Source of the DNA: Pedococcus sp.
GTDB taxonomy: Bacteria; Actinomycetota; Actinomycetes; Actinomycetales; Dermatophilaceae
Reading direction: 5' to 3'
Length of the DNA stretch: 13,479 nucleotides
Assembly (NCBI GenBank): GCA_025936615.1
Contig: JAICSZ010000017.1
Coordinates: 1 to 13,479, forward strand
This document shows positions 1 through 6,511 of this stretch, piece by piece. The notes beneath the pieces were generated by a model. It saw only the letters and a program-made list of their open reading frames with translations. It did no database searches and was not told the DNA's origin. Both the position numbers and the translations under genes were made by a program. Position 1 is the stretch's first letter; each line of letters starts with the position of its first letter.

Positions 1-387
1 CGGGAACTGGACATGACACCGGAAAAGGTCGTCGAGGTGCAGAAGTACGGCCGCGAGCCGATCTCGCTGCACACCCCGCTCGGTGAGGATGGCGACTCCG
101 AGTTCGGGGACCTGATCGAGGACTCCGAGGCGGTCGTGCCGGCGGACGCGGTGAGCTTCACGCTGCTGCAGGAGCAGCTGCACTCGGTGCTCGACACGCT
201 GTCCGAGCGCGAGGCCGGGGTGGTGTCGATGCGGTTCGGCCTCACCGACGGCCAGCCCAAAACGCTCGACGAGATCGGCAAGGTCTACGGCGTCACCCGT
301 GAGCGGATCCGCCAGATCGAGTCCAAGACGATGAGCAAGCTGCGCCACCCCTCGCGCAGCCAGGTGCTCCGCGACTACCTGGACTGA
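1..387 (+). CDS. rpoD: Principal RNA polymerase sigma factor (RpoD/HrdB/SigA), C-terminal part, 5' end outside window
   Basis: This is the 3' end of the housekeeping sigma-70 factor, which directs RNA polymerase to -10/-35 promoters of essential genes. The frame is open from base 1 (it begins [10 protein letters not shown]), so the ATG at 13 is internal and not the start. The visible part is the end of sigma region 3 (about residues 1-40 of the fragment), the acidic linker around [16 protein letters not shown], and region 4. Region 4.2 carries the helix-turn-helix that reads the -35 box ([20 protein letters not shown]), followed by the conserved end [16 protein letters not shown]. The sequence is essentially the actinomycete consensus with no visible defect. 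The gene ends 124 nt before the glycan module. I see no canonical promoter or strong terminator in that gap, so read-through into the next gene is possible. Confidence 0.97.
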   Translation, partial: RELDMTPEKVVEVQKYGREPISLHTPLGEDGDSEFGDLIEDSEAVVPADAVSFTLLQEQLHSVLDTLSEREAGVVSMRFGLTDGQPKTLDEIGKVYGVTRERIRQIESKTMSKLRHPSRSQVLRDYLD

Positions 388-511
388 GCCCGGCTGCGCG
401 TGGGTCGGTAACGCGGCGCGCTGGATTCGCCGGTCGCACGGCAAGGTGTGAGATCGTCGTTTCCGCAGTGGTGCACCGAAACCACCAGCCCTCCACCGCT
501 CGAGAGGAACC

Positions 512-3500
512 ATGGCACAGCGTCAACTGGAGCGCGGGTACCGGGCGCTGAGGCGCGTGATCCCGCACGACCGCTGGCAGGCTGTGCGGAGCCGCGTTCA
601 CCCTGCCCTGCGCCAGTCGGTGAAGAGGTTCACCTCGTCCGTCCCGAACCTCGGCCGCATCTCGGTCGTGGTGCCGTGCTACATGGTCGAGGAGTACCTC
701 GCGGACTGCCTCACGAGCATCGTCTCCCAGAGCTACCCGCACCTGGAGATCATCGTCGTCATCGACGGGAGCCCTGACCGGTCGGCGCAGATCGCGCGCG
801 GGTTCGCCCGCTGGGACCGGCGGATCAGGGTCGTCGAGCAGTCGAACGGCGGTCTCGGCAACGCACGCAACACGGGCATCGCGCTCGCCACGGGTGACTT
901 CATCGCATTCGCCGACTCCGACGACGCCGTGCCCCACCGGGCGTACGCGACGATGGTGGAGACCCTGGCCGAGACAGGCTCGGACTTCGCGGTGGGCAAC
1001 CTGCGACGCCGCCAGGGAAACAGGTCATGGGTGCCGAAGTGGGCCCAGGACGTCCATCGCGAGGACCGCCTGCGCCTCACCCTGGACGATGCGCCGGAGA
1101 TCCTCGCGGACGTCTTCAGCTGGAACAAGCTGTTCCGCAGGCCGTTCTTCGACGTGGCCGTTGGCCGGTTTCCCGAAGGTGTGCGATACGAGGACCAGGA
1201 GCCCACTGCACGCGCGTACGCCACCGCGAACGCCTTCGACGTGCTCTCGTCGGTGGTCTACACCTGGTACATCCGGGATGACGGCACGTCCATCACCCAG
1301 CAGAAGTCGAACATCCGGGACCTGCAGGACCGCCTGAAGGTGATGCGTGCCGTCTCGGGAGTTCTGGCGCGGGAGGCCAGCCCGCACGTGGTGGAGTACT
1401 GGCACGCCAAGTCAGTTGGCCTGGACCTGCGGTCCTACTACAACGAGGTGCCGCGCACCGGCGAGGACTACTGGAGGCTGCTGCGCGACGGCGTCGGCCA
1501 CATCGCGCCCAACATGGACGAGGTCGCCTGGGCACTTGTCGACCTGCACGACAGGGTGATCGCACGCCTCATCGAGAAGGATGCGCGGGACGACGTCTGC
1601 ACCGTCCTGCGGATGCGCGAGGAGTACGGCGACGGAAAATCGGTCGACCCGACGCGCCCGCAGCCCACCGGAGCTCCGCCGTACCTGCAAGAGCTCGGTA
1701 GCAGCCTGGGCCTCGACGACCTCATCCTGTCCCCGCAGGAGAACCGCCTCACCGCGGGTCTGCTCGGGTATCGCGCGTCCGAGGACGAGATCGAGATCAC
1801 CGCCATGGCGTACGTGGACGGCGTCGACCTCGATGCGTACCCGTCGACGTTGGACGTGCGCCTGGTCTGCGAGGACGAGGGCGCAGAACCCCGGGGCTAC
1901 CCGCTGCAGGTGCGTCGGACCCGCATGCCAGCCCTGGACGAGGTCGTCAACAGCGCGAGCGTGAGCCATGCCGCAGCGGGGTTCGTGGCCACCTTCGGGG
2001 TCTCGGACTTCCTCTCCCACTGCGGCCCCACGGCGCCTGACCTGCCCTGGCACGTCGAGGCGACGCTGCAGGTCGCCGGCAAGAGGTGGACCTCCCGGTT
2101 CAGGCAGTGGGACCGGAGGTGGTCCGCCAACCGGCTCGAGCAGGGACGTCTTGTTCGTGGCACACGCCTCGTGCCGCGGTTCTCGGACCAGAGGGGGCTG
2201 GAGCTCTCCATCCGCCCGGCAGCCGTGCTGGCCGACACCGTCGAGCTGCAGGGTCGGCGCCTGCAGCTCGAGCTGGTCCCGGACCCGGACCGAGCTGTTC
2301 GCGAGGTCATGGCGTCCTGCACGGCACTGGGGCTCTCGGTCAGCACCCGGCCGGTGCCGAACGGGGACACCATGAAGGTCACCCTGACGATCCCGCCGCT
2401 CCCGCCGGGCGCCCCGCCACGGAAGGAGTACGTCTGGAGGCTCGGGGCGGCCACCCCGGAGGGCATCGTGCGGGTCGACTTCGCGGGCGGCACCTGCGAC
2501 CTTCCGGTGCCTGGTGCCGGATCGGGCGGCCTGCGGGTCGACTTCGACGCCAAGGGCGGCCTGCGCATGCTGGACCGGCGGACCCACGCCACCGTCCATG
2601 AGGTCTCGTTGGCCGAGTGGCCCGAAGCCTTCACGGTGAAGGGCTACGCATCGCTGCCCGTCGGCCAGCAGTTCATGACGGCGCTCGCTTCCGACACCGA
2701 CCTCTGGCAGCCGACGGACACCGAGCACGACCCGGTGAGCGGGAAGTTCTACGCACGCTTCAGCGTCACCGGCCCACGATGGGGGCGCGAGGGGTTGGCC
2801 CACCCCACCGCTGGGCGCTCGTTGCGCCTGCTCCACGACCCGCACTCCACCGTGGAGTCCCTCTGGGTGCCGGCTGCGCCCGCGGCCGGCGACAAGGTGA
2901 CGTCGGGTTTCCTGGAGTGGCACGTCGGCAAGACCTGCGACGTCCGGTTCACCCTGACGCCGCGGGCCGGGGCACTCTGGGTCAACGTGCGCCCTCCCCT
3001 GGAGCCGGAGGAGGTCGGGCGTCGGGCCCAGCTGAGGCTGGCGCGCGACGTGCCGTCGCTGTTGACCCGGCCCCTGCGCGACTCGGTCCTGTTCTCGTGC
3101 TTCGGCGGACGTCAGGCGGCGGACTCGCCGCTGGCCATCCACCGAGAGCTCGAGCGACGAGGCTATGACGGCTCCATGCTGTGGGCGGTCGCCGACCACA
3201 GCGTTCCCGTCCCACCGGACGCCCAGCCGGTGGTGGTGGGCTCCGTCGAGTACTACGAGGCTCTCCACACCTCGCGCTGGCTGGTGAACAACAACAACTT
3301 CCCCCACTACTTCCGCAAGCACCCGGGCCAGCGCTATGTCCAGACCTGGCACGGAACGCCGCTCAAGCGCATCGGCCGTGACGTCCCGTCCACCAGCCTG
3401 TCCCTCTCCTACCGGGCCCTCATGGAGCGCGAGGTCCGCGACTGGGACGTCCTGTTGGCCCAGAACGCCTTCTCCGCCACCACCCTGCCCGGCGCGTTCG

Positions 3501-4159
3501 GTTACGAGGGCCGGGTCCTGGAGCTCGGCTACCCGCGCAACGACCTTCTCGCGCTGGGCGGGGACGCCCAGCTTCGGCAGCGGATCCGAAGTGCCCTCGG
3601 GGTGCACCCGGACTCTCGCCTCGCGCTCTACGCACCCACCTGGCGAGACAACCGCCGCACCGACTCCCGCCAGTACGCCTTGGTGAACCACCTCGAGCTC
3701 GGACAGGTCAGCAGGGCGGTGGGCGAGACGTGGACGATCCTGGTGCGGGGCCACAGCAACACCCCTGGCCTATCGGCGTCCTCGGCCTACGCCAACGTCA
3801 TCGACGTGACGGACTACCCAGACATCAGCGAGCTGATGCTGGTGGCAGACGTCCTGGTCACGGACTACTCGAGCGTGATGTTCGACTTCGTGGTGAGCGG
3901 TAAGCCGATCATCTTCCTGGTGCCAGACCTCGAGGAGTACTCCGACCGCACGCGCGGCTTCTACCTGGACTTCCGGGAGATCGCCCCGGGGCCACTGCTC
4001 TCCAGCACCGAAGAGGTCATCGCCGCCCTGGCCCGCTCGTCAGGCGCCACCGCGGCGCACGCCAGTCGCTACGAGTCGTTCCGCGAGCGATTCGCACCAC
4101 ATGACGACGGGCTCGCAGCGCAGCGTGTGGTCAGCGCTGCCTGGGACGCCGAGCGCTGA
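512..4159 (+). CDS. Bifunctional family 2 glycosyltransferase / TagF-type CDP-glycerol glycerophosphotransferase (teichoic-acid-like polymerase)
   Basis: A 1215-residue cytoplasmic or membrane-associated polymerase joining two transferases. Residues about 50-290 are a GT-A family 2 glycosyltransferase: ISVVVPCY at 50, the metal/nucleotide-sugar DSDD at 135-138, and the YED acidic motif with D228 as likely catalytic base. Residues about 860-1205 are a Glyphos_transf (TagF/TarF) domain: WHGTPLK from W946, GYPRND at 1006-1011, YAPTWRD at 1040-1046, a conserved His at 1081 (RGH) and DYSSVMFDF at 1118-1126. H947 and H1081 correspond to the two histidines typical of this family. Between them lie about 450 unassigned, probably beta-rich residues. 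Stand-alone TagF proteins are much shorter, so this is a fusion. The start at 512 is preceded by GAGAGG at 502-507. The basic, amphipathic N-terminus may bind membrane. The next gene begins 17 nt after the stop. Inference: it makes a sugar/glycerol-phosphate polymer; ribitol phosphate or another CDP-activated polyol cannot be excluded. Confidence 0.93.
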   Translation: MAQRQLERGYRALRRVIPHDRWQAVRSRVHPALRQSVKRFTSSVPNLGRISVVVPCYMVEEYLADCLTSIVSQSYPHLEIIVVIDGSPDRSAQIARGFARWDRRIRVVEQSNGGLGNARNTGIALATGDFIAFADSDDAVPHRAYATMVETLAETGSDFAVGNLRRRQGNRSWVPKWAQDVHREDRLRLTLDDAPEILADVFSWNKLFRRPFFDVAVGRFPEGVRYEDQEPTARAYATANAFDVLSSVVYTWYIRDDGTSITQQKSNIRDLQDRLKVMRAVSGVLAREASPHVVEYWHAKSVGLDLRSYYNEVPRTGEDYWRLLRDGVGHIAPNMDEVAWALVDLHDRVIARLIEKDARDDVCTVLRMREEYGDGKSVDPTRPQPTGAPPYLQELGSSLGLDDLILSPQENRLTAGLLGYRASEDEIEITAMAYVDGVDLDAYPSTLDVRLVCEDEGAEPRGYPLQVRRTRMPALDEVVNSASVSHAAAGFVATFGVSDFLSHCGPTAPDLPWHVEATLQVAGKRWTSRFRQWDRRWSANRLEQGRLVRGTRLVPRFSDQRGLELSIRPAAVLADTVELQGRRLQLELVPDPDRAVREVMASCTALGLSVSTRPVPNGDTMKVTLTIPPLPPGAPPRKEYVWRLGAATPEGIVRVDFAGGTCDLPVPGAGSGGLRVDFDAKGGLRMLDRRTHATVHEVSLAEWPEAFTVKGYASLPVGQQFMTALASDTDLWQPTDTEHDPVSGKFYARFSVTGPRWGREGLAHPTAGRSLRLLHDPHSTVESLWVPAAPAAGDKVTSGFLEWHVGKTCDVRFTLTPRAGALWVNVRPPLEPEEVGRRAQLRLARDVPSLLTRPLRDSVLFSCFGGRQAADSPLAIHRELERRGYDGSMLWAVADHSVPVPPDAQPVVVGSVEYYEALHTSRWLVNNNNFPHYFRKHPGQRYVQTWHGTPLKRIGRDVPSTSLSLSYRALMEREVRDWDVLLAQNAFSATTLPGAFGYEGRVLELGYPRNDLLALGGDAQLRQRIRSALGVHPDSRLALYAPTWRDNRRTDSRQYALVNHLELGQVSRAVGETWTILVRGHSNTPGLSASSAYANVIDVTDYPDISELMLVADVLVTDYSSVMFDFVVSGKPIIFLVPDLEEYSDRTRGFYLDFREIAPGPLLSSTEEVIAALARSSGATAAHASRYESFRERFAPHDDGLAAQRVVSAAWDAER

Positions 4160-4176
4160 GCGGCAGAAGGCTCGAG

Positions 4177-6393
4177 ATGATGGATCCAACGCTCGTCAGT
4201 CCTGGCGCTTCGGAGACGCGGACGAAGGTCGACCCCGGGAGCGCAGACGCCGAGACGCGACGGGGGTGGGGCCGGCCGCGGCTGCAGGCGTGGCCGTTGG
4301 TGCTCGCATCGACCTTGGTGGTCATCGGTGTCATTCCGCTGTTCTGGGTCAGCCGCTACTACTTCCGCGGGGACACCCAGATCGCCTATCTCGGCTGGTG
4401 GTACCACCTCGGTGAGCAGGTGCGGGCGGGACACCTGCCGCTCATGGAGCCGCTTGCCTGGGAGGCCGGCAACTACGTGGCTGAAGGTCAGTGGGGCCTG
4501 TTCAGCCCACTCACGATCCTCATCGGATGCCTCGCGACGATCGTCCCGAACGTCGTCGTCTTCGTCACCGTGCTCAAGATCGGGCTCATCGTCACGGGCG
4601 GTCTCGGGGCGAGCCTGCTCGCCCGCAGCTACGGTGCCGGACGCCCGTTCGCCATGGTGGCGGGACTTGTCGTGGGCCTCTCCGGTGAGGCGGTGTTCCT
4701 CGACTGGCCGTCATGGGTCAACGGACAGATCGGAGTCGCCCTCCTGCCGTGGGCGTGGTGGTTCGTTCGACGAGCGATGGCTGGGCGAAACCCTGTCGCA
4801 GCCCTGCTGTTGTGCTACCTGGTGGTCACGGTCGGCTACGTCTACTGTGCGATGTACCTCGCCGTGATCCTGCTCGGCTGCCTGGTCGACGCGGCACTGT
4901 CCCGCTCGCTGCGCACGCTCCTGACGACCCTCGGCCTCTCTCTGTTCAGCGGGTTGGTGACGCTTGCGGTCTACCTGCCCGGAGTGCTGACGTCACCCGT
5001 CACCGTGCGCGACTCCTGGTCGGTCACCGGTCCCGGTCGAATGACCATGGACGTGCAGCAAGCCTTCGCATCGATGTTGCCGGAGCCCAACGCCAACTAC
5101 CTGTTGTGGCTCCTTCCTGCCGTCCTCTGGATGGACCTCGGGCGGCTCCGGCGCACGTCGCGCGACCTCGCCGGCGCACTCGTGGCGACGCTCGCGCTCC
5201 TCATGTGGGTCCTCGGGCCCGCCACCGTCGGGCCCTTGCGATGGCCCGTTCGCGTGGTGCCGGCGCTGATGGTTCCCCTCGTGGTCCTGCTCGCTGTCGT
5301 GGCCTCACGGTGCCTCATGGGCCGCGTCTCCCGGCTTCGTCTCGTCCTGTCGCTCGGGTGGGTCGGCGCGGCTGCGTACGTCGTCGTGGCGCGCGACCCG
5401 GGGCATCTCAAAGGGGTGCTTGCGGGGATGGTGTTGGTGAGCTTGGCGCTCGCGCTGACGGCATGGTCCATCGGCCGTCGAGGAGCGCGCACCACTGTTG
5501 CCGTGGTCGTCGCGTCCACCCTGGCCCTGTTCGTCGTCCAGCACGCCGCCCATCCCCAGCCCCCCGCCGTCGACAGGCACATGCCGGCTCAGGCCGCCGC
5601 GTACGCCGATCGCATCACCTCGGCCTGGGGTGATGTCATGGTGCTCGGAAACGCCGACTACTACGAGAAGAGCCAGATCGTCCGCAACCCGGCGATCGCG
5701 GACGACCTGCTGATTGCGGCGTCGTGGTACCTGTCCCCGAAGGATGTCCAGAACGGCTACACCACCATCAGCTATCGGACCTTCCGGGAGAAGTTCTGTC
5801 GCGTCTTCAACGGCGGCACCTGTGCTGGTGCCCTGAAGACCTTGCTGTCGACCGAACCAACGACCGGTCGCAAATGGGTGGACCTGCTGTCTGTGAGCAC
5901 CTTGGTGTTGTACCGACCGTTCTTCGCGAAGACGAACCTCGAGGATCCTCCTGGGGGATGGAGTGTGTCCGAGCGCACGCCATACACGGTGGTGTGGAAG
6001 CGGGACGTGCGCCTTCCGACTGCGGGGGGTGTCGTGGCCACCACTGCGGGCCTGGCCCTCGACCAGGAGCAGCTCAGCGATCGCCAGGTCAGGTTGCGGG
6101 TGGACAAGGTGGGTCCTCGTGGCGGCACCCTCACGTTGAGCCGCCTTGCCTGGCCCGGCTACTCGGTGAAGGGCGGCGAGCTGGCAGACCCGGTCGACGG
6201 GATGTTGGTGCGCGTCAAGGTCCCCGCGGGGTCCCTTGGTTCGACGATCGTGGTCAAGTGGGACCCACCTGGGTGGAAGCTCGAGATGTGGGCACTCTGG
6301 ACGGCCATACTCGGGGCTCTCGTGTGGGCGGCGCTGGCAGGGTTGGGCCGGGCGCGGCGGCGCATGTCCAAGGCGCCGCTCGAAACCCAGTGA
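4177..6393 (+). CDS. YfhO-like polytopic membrane protein, probable GT-C fold glycosyltransferase
   Basis: A 738-residue integral membrane protein. A polar N-terminus (residues 1-37) precedes about 12-13 hydrophobic segments from residue 39 to 455, a large extracytoplasmic region (about 460-700) and a last membrane span near 703-725 with an Arg-rich cytoplasmic tail. The first outer loop holds FRGDTQ (GDTQ at 65-68), the place where GT-C enzymes carry the acidic lipid-phosphosugar motif, and RWPVR lies at 355-359. The outer domain has the YfhO-type pattern DLLSVSTLVLY near 569-579 and paired LAWPGYSV / PPGWKL motifs near 657-702; C541 and C549 could form a disulfide. In Bacillus and Listeria, YfhO-type proteins glycosylate teichoic acids using a lipid-linked sugar. 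Position 17 nt behind a TagF-type gene suggests the same role here (inference). AGAAGG at 4165-4170 supports ATG 4177; ATG 4180 is a close alternative. Confidence 0.82.
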   Translation: MMDPTLVSPGASETRTKVDPGSADAETRRGWGRPRLQAWPLVLASTLVVIGVIPLFWVSRYYFRGDTQIAYLGWWYHLGEQVRAGHLPLMEPLAWEAGNYVAEGQWGLFSPLTILIGCLATIVPNVVVFVTVLKIGLIVTGGLGASLLARSYGAGRPFAMVAGLVVGLSGEAVFLDWPSWVNGQIGVALLPWAWWFVRRAMAGRNPVAALLLCYLVVTVGYVYCAMYLAVILLGCLVDAALSRSLRTLLTTLGLSLFSGLVTLAVYLPGVLTSPVTVRDSWSVTGPGRMTMDVQQAFASMLPEPNANYLLWLLPAVLWMDLGRLRRTSRDLAGALVATLALLMWVLGPATVGPLRWPVRVVPALMVPLVVLLAVVASRCLMGRVSRLRLVLSLGWVGAAAYVVVARDPGHLKGVLAGMVLVSLALALTAWSIGRRGARTTVAVVVASTLALFVVQHAAHPQPPAVDRHMPAQAAAYADRITSAWGDVMVLGNADYYEKSQIVRNPAIADDLLIAASWYLSPKDVQNGYTTISYRTFREKFCRVFNGGTCAGALKTLLSTEPTTGRKWVDLLSVSTLVLYRPFFAKTNLEDPPGGWSVSERTPYTVVWKRDVRLPTAGGVVATTAGLALDQEQLSDRQVRLRVDKVGPRGGTLTLSRLAWPGYSVKGGELADPVDGMLVRVKVPAGSLGSTIVVKWDPPGWKLEMWALWTAILGALVWAALAGLGRARRRMSKAPLETQ

Positions 6394-6395
6394 GC

Positions 6396-6427
6396 CGTCA
6401 CACGCCTGGACGTCACGAGTCGTCACG
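6396..6427. repeat. Three CGTCAC repeats upstream of the GT61 gene
   Basis: The 118-nt gap between the YfhO-like gene and the GT61 gene holds CGTCAC at 6396-6401, 6411-6416 and 6421-6426. The second and third copies are exactly 10 nt apart (one helical turn) and extend to CGTCACG. The third runs into a CACGTG palindrome at 6424-6429. An 8-nt repeat CACGCCTG also occurs at 6401-6408 and 6432-6439. This spacing could suit a protein-binding site controlling the GT61 gene, but short GC-rich words recur by chance in such DNA. No good -10/-35 pair was recognised in the gap. Confidence 0.3.
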
Positions 6428-6503
6428 TGGGCACGCCTGCGCGTCCCGACCCCCTGAGCCAACAGGCGCCCGCGCGGCGCTGCCCTCCTTCACACCTTTC
6501 GAT

Positions 6504-6508
6504 GGGGA
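6504..6508 (+). promoter_or_regulatory. Candidate Shine-Dalgarno that bears on the GT61 start choice
   Basis: GGGGA at 6504-6508 is the only purine-rich run just before the GT61 gene. It lies only 3 nt before ATG 6512 and 12 nt before ATG 6521, both in frame. Neither spacing is ideal (5-9 nt is usual), so the start is uncertain by three residues. A further in-frame ATG at 6527 is too far away to use this site. Confidence 0.35.
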
Positions 6509-6511
6509 ACA

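Noticed and set aside
13..387. ATG at 13 as the start of a small separate sigma-like gene
   Set aside because: The reading frame continues upstream to base 1 with conserved sigma region 3 residues, so this is the truncated 3' end of full-length rpoD.
390..433. Possible rpoD terminator from CCGGC (390-394)/GCCGG (429-433) and GCGCG (396-400)/CGCGC (417-421)
   Set aside because: Two 5-bp stems joined by an uneven bulge and a 16-nt loop, with no T-run. This is not better than chance in such GC-rich sequence.
459..486. Pairing of GTTTC (459-463) with GAAAC (478-482), alternative pairing of GTGGT with ACCAC nearby, and a GGTGCACC palindrome ahead of the polymerase gene
   Set aside because: Short competing stems with large loops. 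No riboswitch class or operator is recognised and conservation cannot be tested here.
388..511. Promoter for the glycan module in the gap after rpoD
   Set aside because: No TANNNT element with a matching -35 box was found on the plus strand. The promoter may be of another type or lie upstream.
1412..3754. A 780-codon minus-strand open frame inside the polymerase gene
   Set aside because: It has no family motif and a skewed composition, and it lies wholly within a gene with intact motifs on the other strand.
4713..5633. Plus-strand off-frame open frame inside the YfhO-like gene
   Set aside because: Arg/Pro-rich shadow; the real frame carries regularly spaced hydrophobic segments.
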